A stretch of 64,000 nt of DNA from Viscum album (Eukaryota > Streptophyta > Magnoliopsida > Santalales > Viscaceae): positions 1,977,176,576-1,977,240,575 of the forward strand of contig OY728136.1 in NCBI GenBank assembly GCA_963277665.1. Reading direction: 5' to 3'. This document shows positions 36,911 to 51,700 of this stretch, one piece after another. Each line of letters begins with the position of its first letter. The stretch's first letter is position 1. The notes below the pieces were generated by a model. It ran no database searches. It had not been told where the DNA came from and saw only the letters and a program-made list of their open reading frames with translations. The position numbers and the translations under genes were made by a program.

Positions 36911-37718
36911 TGAAAAATATGAAATTATCACTCAATATGTGCTTCAGAAATATTAGTTTTAATCTATAACCATATAAAAATTATAAAAAAAATTGGGTAT
37001 CATCTGAGTTATAATATGTAAGAAACCAATTATTCTACGCTCCATGTGTTGAGATATTGGATTTTATTAAGGATAAGTCAAGAAATAGACCTTCATAAAA
37101 TATAAATCAGTGTGAATCTAAATTAACTATCCTAAATGTATCTAAGGATATTAGAAAATTCCTACGATAGAAAAAATATAGTCAAGTGATAAACTATATT
37201 TCTATTAATGGGTGACCATATCAATTTGAGATAGTGGGAGAAATACTTAATTGGGTTAAACCAAGGATATAGATGCACAACTAGTTTTCTTATAAGCATG
37301 TTTCGCATGATCTTGTGGAAAAGGAATGATCTAGAGACACATACTACGTAAGATGTTTAAAACTATAGTGGAGGTTTTATATTCTCCACGGTGGGTGATA
37401 CATTTTTTATTAAGAATAAGGAATCCTATAATGAATTAGTAAATGGTATTCATATTTTATTGACAATATTATATGAATTTATGAAAATAGATTACATATA
37501 CCAAAATCAATTCTATATTTTGGTAGTTTCACAAATTTATGTAACGAAATTTGTGTCTAAAAAAGGGAAATTATACATGGGTGGTACAAGTATGGAATCA
37601 ATAAGGATCAATTGGTTATACCAAATAATCATGCTTAAATTCATTTGAATTATAATTATCATAGTAATTTTATAAGATAATAATATTGGGCATTGGATTT
37701 CAGGATCACCAATCTTGG

Positions 37719-38529
37719 ATGGTGTCTATATAATGCAACCGGAAAGGGTTGATGACCCTAAAAAATGTAAATTTGAAATTAATGTTGTATAATTACCTTT
37801 ATATTTTAATGAAAGTGCTTAGATCATATAATATACAAATATAATTAATATCGATCGGGTTTCTACAAGTGGTTCATATTAGTATCATAGTTTATATGTA
37901 AAATATGTTTATCAAATATGGAAAACTATTGTTAGTCTTATATTTAGTTAATACTAGGAAAAAAGTAACTCTCCATTGATTTACTTAAATTAGAAACCTA
38001 TGTTATAGTGGATAATATATACTAAGGTATATCTAAGGGTTTATTAAACAATTTCATTGTATATATACTAAAAATGTATTAGGACATTTGATAGAGAATT
38101 TATACTATTGTCATGTGGTACAAATCTCTGCAAGGAGACATGTGCGAAACAAATGATGTGATTAAAATGGATAGTAGGATTACATACATATCATTGATGG
38201 ATATATCACATATGAAATGTTATGTACTAGATATTTCCAATATAAAATCTATTCTAGGAAAATATCAGTTAAATTCTAGAGAACTATATAAGAATTAGTC
38301 AAAATAATCCAATTATACTTGAGAAAGTACAATTGAGATGTGCCTAATACTTAGATAGGAAGGAACACTATTTGCAAAGGGACCCAAAAAATTATTCATA
38401 TGGATCAATATGATATAATATAAAATTTAGCCTAATGTAATGTGAAAGATAAGATCATTCAAGAAAGTGGTAGATATATCTATGAATATCGAGTATGTTT
38501 TGGCTTCTAATGCGGCTGAAGAAGCATAG
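37719..38529 (+). pseudogene. Fragments of copia-1 reverse transcriptase and RNase H
   Basis: At 37719-37769 the frame reads DGVYIMQPERVDDPKK, which corresponds to the copia reverse transcriptase stretch 'Y-M-x-Q-P-E-G-F-x-x-P' just before the YGLKQ motif. At 38488-38529 it reads IEYVLASNAAEEA, matching the RNase H stretch 'AEYIAASEAAKEA'. The order and spacing fit a shrunken copia pol. Stops and frameshifts occur throughout, and I could not find the YVDD active site. It is a dead remnant. Confidence 0.65.
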
Positions 38530-38859
38530 TAAAATTTGAAAAAACAATTCCCATGTTCATGGAATCATACCAAGTGAGAAATTTATTTCCATAATTTTGA
38601 TAACCTTAATATAATAGTACTATATAAGATTTCAAATTTAAAAAAAGGGAAAAGGAATATACCTGGGGATATCATCTCTTAAAGAGTCTTACTCAAGTAG
38701 GAAATCTCACGAATAGTAGAGAATCCATGTAAGGAAATGTGTTTGGGACAATGACTAAATAAATAACTCTGAAAAAAACAGGATCTTATCATGTTAGAAC
38801 TAATAGGTTTATCATTAGAAAGTTGGCTCCCGTGTAATTGGTATTTTTGTAAGAGGGGG

Positions 38860-40676
38860 TGCCTCGACCCAACTTTTATAGTACTTTTCTATTACAATAT
38901 CATGTATTTAGTAAGTTATGAATGATGTATTTTTACCATAATTAAGTTGATAATTATATTCCCACTACTCACATGGTAATTTCCTTAGATTATTTATTGT
39001 AATAAAATTGAATAGTGGTTCTCATATATAATGAAAACATTCAGAAACTATGGTAGTAATCTTAGACTTATTTATTAAAGTCTAGATACATAATACTAAT
39101 ATGACACATATGATGTATAACTATCAGGTGTTTTTGGATCATAAGTATTTATAATCATTCTCATGAATTTCTCACTTGGTGATCTTAAGTAGATGATATC
39201 ATGAGGACTGAAACTACAATAGGAACACCACAATTTTTGGGTGACATTGTTAGTTCCTTTTTGTAAATATATATATTAGTATCTAGAATTATGTTCATTA
39301 TCATTGTATATCATTTTATTACATAATTTTATGTAATGAAAATACCACAGAATTTATATCATGGTGAGGTAGTTTGTTTTGGGTGCATCATTGGTGGTAT
39401 GACATTGATTTAGTGATCAAGATATTTTTTGTCACTTCAGAATGGTTGAGATGTCTCAGGCCTAATTGACTAGGATAGTATTACCTTTATTATATCCTTG
39501 TATATGGTGATTAAAGGTGAAACTATATAGTAAGGTCAACAAATAAAAAATCAAGAAAGGATAGTTACATGAAGTGTGTATCCTTCTTTATGAACTGTGA
39601 GATAAAGAGATAATTTTATATGTCATGTATTCATAGGAGGATATTGTTGCTTTAAATAAAAATATTATCCTTAAAGGACTTTATGTGTCACTAGAGTCTA
39701 ATCCAATTATATTATTACAACATGCTAATATTGAGGTAAGGATCTAAAACGTCACAGACTATGTGTATTCAAGTGTCTCGATCATTCTAAGTGAATAAAA
39801 GTTTTGGATCTAGTGGACCCCTCCATGGGGTTTGGTTTATGTCCATGTTTAAATGATTTCATAGAAATAAATAATTTCAATATTATTTGAGTTTATAATA
39901 ATAACTATTGAATTAACTCACTCACTATATTCATAATAAATTAAGTGAATATAAAATAAATATTTTTTTAATGAATGTTATTATTCAATGCTTGTTAAGT
40001 ATTTAATGGGTGAAGCGATTCGACTTAATGACTCATGTTTTATCATGTAACATATATTTTATGTTTCAAGTATTTGATAAAATTTAAATGAAATTTATGA
40101 TATATTTACTAAGTTATTAATGTTTTAAGTTACTTGGGAACCTAAGGGAAATTTATAATACTTTAAACCTACATATATTAGACTTGAGAAGCCAAAATTC
40201 ATGTCACTATTCATTACCAGGAATTCGATATCCTCTCTATATTCTTTCCAAAATTCTAAAGTGAGAAAGAAGATATCCAAGTTCCTTGATAAAATTTCTT
40301 CATCCTGGATTGAAGGTATGGTACTATGGAAATCACAAGGATATCAAAAGTAACTTTTATTCTCCACACTAGCAGCCAAAATCGAACATCGATGTACATA
40401 TTGGATCTTGATGCATGTGTGGATGATCTAGAGGATGCTAGGTTACGTTTCTTTGAGCGAAGATCTCTAGTAGAAAGTGAAACATTATTCCAATAGAAAC
40501 CGGAAGTATTACGATTTAGTTTTAATTATTAATTTTAATTATTCATGGTTAATTAAATTTCATAAAAGTCATAGATGAATATAGGATGGGGTATACTAAA
40601 TTTTATTTTTTTAAAAAAATATGGGCCTGAAAATTTTAATATTCAATATTTCATTATTCCATAAATCCCATGTTTA
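38860..40676 (+). repeat. 3' LTR of copia-1 (1817 bp)
   Basis: It starts TGCCTCGACC right after the purine tract AAGAGGGGG and ends at the ATTCA duplication. Its length is almost the same as the copia-2 5' LTR (1819 bp). The last base pair is TA instead of CA. Confidence 0.78.
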
Positions 40677-42401
40677 ATTCATCTAGGGAACTTGATTGGG
40701 TGTCAAATTGATAGAATAACTTTGTGAGGGTGTATATGGATGGGTAGTGATGGTTGTAGGTTTCACCTTATAACCTTAACCAATGTGTAATATTGATGGT
40801 AAATAGATGATGGTGATAGTTGTGGGTGTTTTACCATCCTTTAATATGTTTCTCATTTTACTATTTGTTATGATATGTAATTACCCTGGATGACTGGGAA
40901 TCATCCATTGGGCCTAGAATTGTTATGATTTCCTAGGATACCCAAGAATCACTTATTGAGATGGATGAGATCCTAAGATTCCTAGAATATCTAGGATCTG
41001 ATATCACTACATTATGGAGGATAATTATAGGTTATAATAACATATACTTCATATGGATGGTGTATTTATTGATTCCCCAATATTTTTATCAAGATTCATC
41101 GTTAAATCTGGTGACGGTATGCATATTTTAATTCCTAAGATTAATAGGATTCATTAATATACTGAACCCATTTTAAATTTCTAGGGTTCCCATGATTTGA
41201 ATGGTGTTACCATTAGACAAATGCAAATACCTAGGACCCGTAGGATTTGTAGGGTGGTATGAGGTATGGGGTGGGAATATATCCATGAGCACGGATGTTG
41301 GATATCCCAAGGGTGACTATTGGATAACCTTTATTGATTCATAGGTTACACCCAAGGATTGGGTGGGAACATAATATATGGATCAACTGAGGATCCACAT
41401 GTTATTGGATGCCTAGGAGATTAACCATGGAATCCAAGTGGATATTCCAATTTATTTTCTGCGTCTCTCAGAAATAATTCATTCGTAGAAATATATAATT
41501 TCTTATGGACTTACCCACATATGATTCAAACATCATTCTTAAATCTTGAACACACAAGTAATATCATGATGTTAAAACATTGGGATTGGGATGAGGGATT
41601 CCTAGTGATGCCCAATGATCCTCAACTCATCATGGTGGAGGTATGAGAAGCGGATACCCAAGTTATGGATAAAGGAATCCTTATAGTGATTCTCATTCTT
41701 AGAGAAACTTCAACACTATATAAAGTAGGAATGGTGGATCGAGGTCATGAACCTGAGGGTCATTGATGGTTTATTAATTTATTTTCAATCAATTGTTTAT
41801 TTATTTTTTTGAGGATTTTAGGTGCCCTTATTACTAATTTTTTTGTCTTGTGTGGGATGATGTTTGTGGTTCTTTACTGAGTTATGTACTCACAACTTTC
41901 TCAGGCCTCCATTGCACTTGGGTACGCAAAAATATATCACATGGTTTTTAAAAACACTAGTGAGGCTTAGTCCTGGGATTACATGATCAAGACGGAGTAG
42001 CTCATATGGTAATCAGACATCAATATAACGTGATTCTTAGAGATTTTAGTGTATTATAATGTATTTTTATTTATTTATTCAATTATTTTATTTAACTTAT
42101 TATGTATATGTGATCATCTTATGGGAGATTAGACATGTATGATTTTATGTCAATAATTCATTCATTATCACATGTTTTTACTAGTATATTGTTACCTTCA
42201 TGATCAAATGGTTATGATTTGTGAATGATATTCGGTTATTTATTTTATGATTTTTACACTCAGATATTGGAGATATAGCCTCCCCACAGTACCTCATTAA
42301 TCATGCTTCAAATCGACAACATCTGGTGTGTAGGGAGGTATGTCCGAGGTCATGTGGTGGCCATGTCTGGTTACAATTAAAAGTGAGTCGGGTCATGTTA
42401 T

Positions 42402-45247
42402 TTAACATATCCAACATCTTCAAGTAACTGAGCCAGACCCTTAAGAACATGAGGATCAATAGATTTCCTTGCAGTTAGATCATGTTCATCAGTTTCTTTA
42501 TGATAATAATCTATGTTCTAAAATAGTTACATAATCTATATTAACAAAGATGATTTCATGATAATCCATCTGAAAAATAGAGAATTCAATATTTATATTT
42601 GTATAGTTATAAGCATATAAATATCATTATCCATTAAATTATATGTATTTCTCTATTGATTATTTTTTATTTAACAACAATATTTAAAATATATGTATGA
42701 GAACCAATTTAAAAGGTAATCATGTAAATTTTAACAATAAAAGGTTTCGAAAGTATATGAATTACTCCAAGTGAGTAATACTAACCTACTAAAGAGTAAT
42801 AAATAAATACAATAATATTATTTATTTATCAATGGGGTTTTAGTTACTATAAAAAGTCACGTGGCTCTAATGATAAGGAAACCAAGTACAAGAAATCACA
42901 TGATATGCCATGTCATCCTGTCAAAGGATAATTTGAGAGGTCCATTCATGATGTATGCGACTCATATAGAAATGAATAACTCATAGACAATTTCAAAATG
43001 AAACCTAGACCACCCCATGTAGTTCAAGCTTCCACTATACTTTTTTTGTCTAATTTTATTTGTGCTTTATTGATCCCAAACATTTTTAACTTTTAAATAA
43101 TCTTAATACCATACTCAAGAACCCTTAAGTATCTCTAGTACCATTTTTTATTGTCCCAACCAATTTTAACCAAACAGACCAGTATATGGCCTCTAGAAAA
43201 CATACTAATCACCAGATTTGGGAATAAACACAAAAGGATAGGAAAAAAATATATGGGTTGACATTTTTTCCTCTTTATACGTTTAATCTAAGAACAAATA
43301 ATGATATAGGGATCAAACGTAAATTCAACATGACCCTTGGGAACATTGGATATGGGTGACCCATACCCAAGTTCACACCAGTGGAATAATGATTCACTAC
43401 GTACCTAGTTAATAAAAAATTTTATATATACTTAAAAAACCACAAAAAATATAACATAGTCTAATACTCTATAAAATTTTCTAGAAAGGTGTTAATCCAA
43501 TACAAAAACAACTTTGCATAAAAATAGTGATCCAAAAAAGGACTCAAGAGGGGAAGTTAAAGTCTATAATGAGTGTACATCCTTGTAAAATTTAATAGCC
43601 AACCTCATGAAATCTATTATATACATCTATAAAATAATTCAAAATAGTCAACCCATACTTCACTCACAATGATTTGGAACCATCCATACTTTGGTAAACT
43701 CATCTCTCATATGCAAGTTCCTTGCCTTTACCTAGACCATTTGAAAAAATAACCTACACATATCCCTAATGGAACACATATAGGGAATGAGTACAATATT
43801 CCCTATGGAATTCACCAATCAAACTCATCTAGTCTTTATAAGTCTAAGTACACAATGCAGGAATATAATGTTGGTAATTAATAAGAATATAATGGTATCT
43901 AATAAAATAGTACTAGTAAGCTAGTATACATGTTGAACAATTAACTATACTATCTAAATAAAACAATAACATTGGAGACATTTCATTAACACGTTAATGA
44001 TTATCATTCTCTTCATCCAGACCTAATTACTACCATTCTTAGAATCTATGTATGGCACATATCCACTATATGGGTATAACAATTAAGGATAACCATCGGG
44101 ACCTATCCTCTATAAGAGTAAGTGTACATATATATATAAATATTTACATATCAATAATCACCCACCCTAATATACTATCTCTTCACATGGGGAGGGACTT
44201 CATATACATATATAACACCCTCACCTAAAAGGATCATCGTCTTCTATTATGAAGGAACATATATATATACCCATACATATTCACTCATATATACGAGGCC
44301 TATCACCTCTTAGGGAAAAATTATCATATATGTATATTCACATATAAAATACCCCATCAGATAGAAATTATTCTTACCTAGGATAAAACTTTTAAGACAA
44401 ATTTCAATACCTGTATATCCAATATTGAGTAATATAAGGCCATAAATATATAATACCACCAAAATAAATCCCTAACCATAATGATCATGTCAATATTGAG
44501 TAAAATTGGCATGAAATATGATTATTATCTCATCAATCTAACCATAACGCAACTGAAGTTCTTGATCTACACTCAACTATGCTAATAACATATTGGGTAA
44601 CTTCAAAAGGCTATAACATAATTAATCATGCATGGTCTTTCCCAATTTGATATACTTGGCGTGGATGTTTAGATTAACCATTGGAAGTAGATTAAATCAT
44701 GCCAAATATATGGTGTTGGAATTTAGACATGTTATTAACCATTAAAATACTTATAATTAAATTTATATCATGGTTTACTCAAACATAGAATTAAGTGCAC
44801 AAAAATAAACTTTTATTTTAGGCATAAATTCTCATGGGTTAATGAGGGACATCCCAATCAGAATTATTTAATCAAGAGAAAATTTTTATTTGAATTTATT
44901 TATAATAAAATAATTGTTAAAGTATCAATTTAACTACTCCATGATCCTAAAATAGGCATAGAATTACCTCATGAATAGTGGTTTCAGGCCCCAATAACCA
45001 CCCAAATGAAGATTTATTAGACTAAAATGTTGAATCTAAACAATTTATAAGAAGATAGATTTAGGGTGACATGAAACAGTGGTAAAAGATATTTAAATAC
45101 TGATAAGAGGATTATAGCTAACTTTGAGGTACAAAATATAAACTGTTATGGAATATTTGTAATGGGTCCTAGTGAGAAAATGAGATAGGGAAGAAATATG
45201 TTGAAAAATAAGAGTAAAAGGTTGCGAATGGTGTTGTAAGGGTAAAT
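42402..45247. other. Unassigned repeat-derived DNA between elements X and C
   Basis: It is AT-rich with no gene. It has TA-rich microsatellite-like stretches near 44120-44160 and 44255-44340, each near similar strings such as ACCTATC and CTATAAGAGTAAG or CACCTCTTAGGG. This suggests a decayed tandem array or another LTR, but no boundaries can be set. Confidence 0.5.
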
Positions 45248-48200
45248 TATAACATCCAAACTCGGACAAATAAATTGGTAAATGAATTGGATAACCATGT
45301 AACCTTAGTCATTCCTCCTTTTTTTTTAAAGTATGCTAAGTAGTATTGAGGGTCTAAGTTAATACCATGTGGATATTAAACCCTCTTATATAATTAAAAA
45401 TAAATCAAAGTGGATGTAGAATATAATCATTCATCCCAATATCCAATAGAATAAAATAAATTTCATTTCTAATAAATTAAATAATAAATTATACGCCTCA
45501 TACTATAACTTAATAAACCTTAAATATGTAACAAAAATTATGAAACCACCAATAAGATCTTATATGGGAAGATAACATACAACCCAGTCCCAAAATAAAC
45601 AACTAAAAATAACTATAACCTAGTCCCAAGCCCCAACTATGTTTGATCTCCTAACTCGGACAATGCTATCCAACTCAAATACCTGCCTCAAGCCTCTTCC
45701 TTGAATTTTCTGGAAATGATGAGGTTTTATTAGCTACCAAAGTGATTGGTTCGTCTGATCATGGTGTGAGTATAACTCAGTAGACCTCCCCAAATGGTGT
45801 CCCTAATTTATCTAGAATATATTGTTCATGATCAATGTTATATTCTCAAAATATGTAAAATAAAAAATTTTGATATAGGAGTTTTCCATGGCCTCGACTT
45901 CTACACAAGACACCTAGGAGTGACTATACCTACTTCAACTAGGGTCAGGGTATCTCAAATCATATAACCATAATATTGACTAGGTATTATTCTCAATGTC
46001 ACATCACATAACATAACATTTTTTATCACTCCTAATCATGAACCCCAAGAGGCATCACATCTAACCCAAATCACAATGTCCCAAGGATCCATTATGTCTA
46101 ACCCACATCACATGGTCCTTGGGAGGCATCACATCCAACCCACCAAATCACAATCATCTCAAGAGGCATCACATCAAACCTAAAACATCCGAACCATATT
46201 AGGAAACATAATATCTATCCTATAATATAATCCCATATATCACACTCAACATATTTTTCACAAGTCCATTACAGGTCACATGCCATCTAACCCAAATTTC
46301 AATCCATCAAAACACATTAGTGGTTGGCATGACGCGCAACCTGTAGCACATTCTTCCCATAATTATCATGATTCCCAACACATAGCATAATCCATTCTAT
46401 AACAAAATGATTATTCATTGAAGGTAGGATTACCCAACCCATATCAAAATATTCCAATGATTGGCATGTCACCAAACTCATAACATAATCCATTTCATAC
46501 CATCATGCATCACCATGGTTAGAATGATCAACCAAATTTTACACACATCAATACAAAAGTCACCAATCTTCAATAGCTGGAATGATACACAAACTATATC
46601 GGAAACCAAAATTGTATCACAATCTAGTCTCTCATAATAACTCATCCTTGATTGGAATAAAACCCAGAACATATCATAATCCAATCCATATAAAAAATAT
46701 AGGTTTTCACATTGTAAAAATAATTTATTAATTTTAAATATGAAATAAATCAATAAATTCAAATAAAAACACATAAATCACATGGGATACAATGTTGGAA
46801 ACTCATCTAACCTCAATATATATATTTCTTCATTTATCCTCTCAATTTCATAGGCTATTCCCATAGCTTGTTCATATAAAGCTACCACCACATTATCCTT
46901 TTATCATCAATATTTATGTTCTGAAGAGTAAAACTTGGGAACCTATAATTTTTCACTATATTACATAAAATTACATACCAACATTGTAATTTCATCCCAT
47001 TCAAAAACTCCACCCATTCAATGGTATAATAATAGCTCAAATAAAATAGGATAAGATTCTCATTTCAGTTTTGTCGTAACATCCCAAAAAGCTTTAGGTC
47101 TAAGCCAGTTTGGTCCCAACATACCCACCCTATATATAAAATCATAACCAAGGTATACCCACTCAACATACATGCTTTTCAGTGATTAACATTCATCCCA
47201 TATACCAGTTAATTAGCTAAAATTTGTTAGGAAACACTCAGGTTGTACATAATCCAATCTATAAGACAACAAATCTCAACCAAACACATCCCATACTCAA
47301 AGAATGATCATGTAGTTATCCTAAGGTTTAATATATTTTAATACACTAAATTTACACCCCTTTTGGGTCCATATATCATACATCTAATGCTTTAGCTCAA
47401 TCCCAAAACCATCAGTAATTTAGGCATTAAATAATTATGATCAAAGGGTATATATTGGTGGTAGAATTTTCATCATACTCATACAAGTTAAGGGACAATA
47501 GTACATAATCAATTTGAGTTCAATGACACAAAAATGGAAAAATATAATGTCACCTTTCACATAAAATATGTATAAATCATATGGAATGTTTTTAAATACC
47601 ACCTACCTTAATCTGAGTTATTTCCTTTAATTAAATCAAGTCCACCCATGTCGACTAAGACCAACCAACCATCAGCTGTGAATTCAAGTCCCTAACTCTA
47701 TTTGAAATCAAATTAATAAACCATAACAAATTATAATAAAAGATATAATTAATCCCATAATTAATTTCATAAATAATTATTTGGTAATAATCAAATAACA
47801 ACTCATTAAGTGATCTCTTGTTACCTAAACCTTGATCAATGAGGTTCTAACCACCCCTAACATCTATATGAACCTAGAGTGCACAAAATCCCCAAAAACC
47901 CATATCAATCCAACTATAAATTTCATCTCAATCAATGTAAATACATAAATAATTCAATGAAGTGATGTAACTTAAGAAAAATGACACAAAACCTAGTGTG
48001 TCCATCCTCTTGGTATACTCTCTGGCCAAGAAGAATGTAAGTCCCATCATAACAGGATGGATCCACAATTTTCTAGTCAAATCATATCTAAATCCATAAA
48101 CATTTTCTACTAAAATTAGAAGAGAGAAGGATTCCAAATATAAGTGGACGAATAAGGAATAAACAAACCTTAAACAATGAATAAAACCACCTCCAATAAA

Positions 48201-48703
48201 TGTAAATAAATGAGTTTAAAGGAGAGAAGAATAAGGTGATATGGGCTTGGCCTCACCATATTCAAACATCCCAACAAAGAAGATCCCAAAAGGGGTGTTT
48301 AATTTAAAAAACCAAAATAAAAAAATATCCATTCCCCTAAAAATAAAAAATAAATTCCCACCAATTACTTCATCACCTAGTACTGACCACTCAATGGCCC
48401 CAAGTAGAGGGAACCCCTCCCCAAGACATCAACTAGGTACCCAATACCACTAAACTGAGTACCTGGTGAAATATTTTGTCCATAAACCTATAATGTTTTA
48501 ACTTATGAACCCCAAAAACTCAAAAAAAAATACTCAAAAACCTAATACATGTCTTTATATTCATATATTTTGACATTTCAAAGGAATCATCATACACCAC
48601 TTCTGAATCAAAAACTAAAAATTTAATCATGTTTTGGTTCCACTCTATTTGGAACTTGATTTGTCTTCATATTCATTAAACCAATCCAATGTGGTGTGTT
48701 ACA
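45248..48703 (-). repeat. 3' LTR of element C (3456 bp)
   Basis: On the plus strand it runs from TATAACATCC to GTGTTACA. It contains a small tandem array at 46045-46185. Its first 470 bp (plus-strand coordinates) align with 51921-52390, sharing for example the GAGGTTTTATTAG/GAGGTTTTTTAG stretch. Confidence 0.68.
46045..46185 (-). repeat. About 38-bp minisatellite in the C LTR
   Basis: A unit like AGAGGCATCACATCTAACCC recurs with GGCATC (or GGATCC) at 46051, 46085, 46125 and 46165, so the spacing is 34-40 bp. A weaker further copy lies near 46278. Confidence 0.75.
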
Positions 48704-51700
48704 ACCTCTATACCATAATAATTATTTTCCTCAATAAGTATCCTCATTTATTTCCCACGGACCATCCTAGTTAGTAACCCATAATGCACAACCAAAAACC
48801 ATGTTTCTTGCTTGTTATGGTTTGGTAGACTCTATGCCTAAACCATCTATACTCCTCTAAATTACGTGATGCCTTTCACCCCATCCTATCATAGGGTATT
48901 AATTACCTAAATAATATAATTTTATCTCTATCAGATCTACCAAGATTTATCACATAAAATGTATACTCTTTGGAACCTCACTATACTATTATTCTAATAA
49001 CTCAATGGCCTATGCATCACAAAAACATTTTACTCCAATAATCTCATAACAATCCCCCACTCCTAATGACCTATGTAAATTTTCAATTTATAAAAATAAT
49101 ACACCAAAAGGTTTAATTAGTTGGTCTATATCATACTATCACCCACTTATCACCACACTGCAAAATCTCCCAACAATTCTAATTAAAAACTTCCAATTCT
49201 TTCTGAAGACTATACTATTAACACAAATCCCCACTTCATCACACCACCTATTGTACTCATAAGAGTACCAAAACTTTAAAGATCTGGATACCCTACTGGT
49301 TTATTTTTTAAAACTTATATGAATTCATCAACTAAGTTTAAATAGATATCACTTTCTCATCATTTACCAAATATAGTATCTTTATTCGATCCTCAATGAT
49401 TAGTGCCCACATTTGGGTCTTTTCCATTTACCAAACATAACATGGATACATAAATCTAGGAACAATTGAAAAATTGAAAACACTATGGGGTTTTGTCTAC
49501 TAAACACATCACCCCTAACATTTATCACTAACCCTGAAAACTAGGGTCCAAACAAAATGATCCAATTTATAGATCCCACTATAAAATTATATTGACTTTT
49601 GATCCACAAGAAAAATCCTAACAAAAAACTTCCAATTAGAGAAATGATGATACTCATGATCCCTACTCACTGTATCTTAATATATAGATAACATTATCCC
49701 TTATATATGTTTTAATGATTCTATAACACCTTCAATAAATTTTTTATAGTTAAATTGATATCATATCACTAAAAAAGCCGGTCTGGTTGGATAAAACACA
49801 AATTCCACAACTTGAATCATTAATATGTGACTCTTTTATTACATACCATTATAAACTTTACCTATCCTTGCTAGTATCTCACAATCTCATTAGTTCCCAA
49901 CTCATTATAGTTTATGAACTCTTCTTAAATTTTTAATCATTATGATGAGCCAATCTACCCCTCTTTATCTCACTATACTTAGTTGTCACTATACAATTTT
50001 TCATATTTCACAAAAGGTTATGACTCATCCCTCATATGATTGGATATTCTAAAATACCCAAAACCACAAAACCTCTCATTTGTTAAAACATCCATCCTTG
50101 TAGTAATCATCTCACACACCAATCATATCTTGATATATGATTTCCTCATTGGTAAAATCATACCTAAACATACCCATAACTACCCCCGATCTAGCCCATT
50201 CATGATTTAATGTCAAGGGAAAACACCATTTTTCAAATCTAGGAAACAAAAATGTCTCTCAAACCCATATATTACTAACTTGTGTTTGATGACCATACAC
50301 ATGTGATCACCCACATAGTTCATCAAAAATCAATGACCAAACTCTATGTAGTTATGGAAGTAAGGAGTCCTAGACCACCTCACACATATCTTCTCCTATC
50401 AAGGTCCTACAACCCATACAGACCTCAAGGGACTGAACACACCCTAGACCAGCCAATCCAAAAACTAGAATAGAACCAAATAAAATCACTATACATTATA
50501 ATATTTCATTGTGACCTATCTAAAAGATTCACAATACCTCCATACTCAACCTCCCTACCCAAGAGATTATCCAATATTACAAATATTGATATAAATTTCC
50601 TACCAACAAGGCTGATCACACTTATCACATCACCAATATTTCCATTACAAGGCTAATTTTGGTCACTTAAACCCACTGAGTACATAATTATAGAAACAAC
50701 ACACTCTCCTCTTATAAAGATAAGAGATTATCTACCAAACCACTCACAATGTTGTGCTCAACAAACTCCATTGATGATATCTATCATAATTAAGTAGGCA
50801 TGCACCCTAGTGTGACACTGCTTCACAAATTAGATCAATCCACTAAGAGTCTCATATAATCCATTATAGGATCTCTAGAAAAATTAATCTCTAGTACCTT
50901 AATTTTGTCCATTCCAAACACATCACAAAATAGGCACCACTCACACTTCCATATTCCCCACACCCAAGGCATCCTCATGCCTAATTGGACACATGGTCAC
51001 ACACCACCAGTGTGTCATCTCTATATCATGAAACATATACTCATGCTTCCCATCTGTGGAGGCACTATGAATCTTGGTTTAGCCCCTATCTCAGGTTATA
51101 TTCATGTATCATAACTCATCTCAAATAATAACTGGAATGTTTAATGTTACCCAGCTATAAAACATGACTCGCCACTATATTGATTCATGTCTCATCATCA
51201 CTATTCCCTATCATCTAGTCTATAAACTATACCCCAATAGGTAAAAATTTATAATGAATCATATATACTTCTATCTTAGATACCAAAAGGAAACACACAT
51301 TCCAACAAACCCACTTTATGAATCAATACATATACGTCAGGTAATTCACACCAAAAGCAAACTACCCACTCTGTTCTATTCTTCCTCACCATGAATCCAT
51401 GTACCATACTACCCCCACAAAGATCAAGATAAGATCCACAAGTATATCTATGACATCTCCCAATAATGACTCATATCAAGTAAATAAAAACCATTTGATT
51501 TTTTAAGTATAATTTAATGAATAATTTATTTTGGAACACATAAAATAAGTTATTATTGACACTTTAAATGACGAAATCATTTATGATTCTTTCATGAAAT
51601 TAATATTACGAGAACATTCAAGAATGAATTTTTTATGTGAACCAACATGCCTGATATAATTCATGAACACATGCCTCTACCAAAAATCATATAAGATAAA

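Larger units (their letters stand above)
34235..40676 (+). mobile_element. Copia-1: decayed Ty1/copia element
   Basis: It is flanked by ATTCA at 34230-34234 and 40677-40681 and starts TGTTGTAAATTTTGG. The first 650 bp match 38860-39485, for example ATGGTGAGGTAGTTTGT and TTGACTAGGATAGTA in both. A purine tract AAGAGGGGG at 38851-38859 precedes the 3' LTR. Only short fragments of pol can be read. The LTRs are distantly related to those of copia-2 at 53133 and 58724. Total length is 6442 bp. Confidence 0.82.
2144..42401 (+). mobile_element. Element X: old LTR retrotransposon carrying three nested insertions
   Basis: Two related segments begin TGTAATTCC at 2144 and TGTAATGCCC at 32485. They can be aligned by eye in pieces to about 19038 and 42401. 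With the later insertions removed, the two LTRs are about 3452 and 3464 bp, close to each other and to the LTR at 45248-48703. The remaining internal DNA is 19039-19793 plus 29855-32484, about 3.4 kb, and no gag or pol motif is readable in it. A weak primer-binding-site-like string (TATATCAG) lies near 19043, and a purine-rich stretch lies just before 32485. Superfamily is inferred from LTR length and termini only. No target-site duplication was found. This is the oldest element in the window, because A, D and copia-1 all sit inside it. Confidence 0.75.
32485..42401 (+). repeat. 3' LTR of element X, interrupted by copia-1
   Basis: It consists of 32485-34234 and 40682-42401, about 3.46 kb together. 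It starts TGTAATGCCC after a purine-rich stretch and ends near TGTTAT at 42401. The stretch around 34200-34234 continues exactly at 40682 when compared with the intact X LTR at 17290-17350, which fixes the insertion point. Confidence 0.75.

Noticed and set aside
46045..46185. CRISPR array
   Set aside because: Units are degenerate, spacers are not unique sequences of constant length, and the context is a plant retrotransposon LTR.
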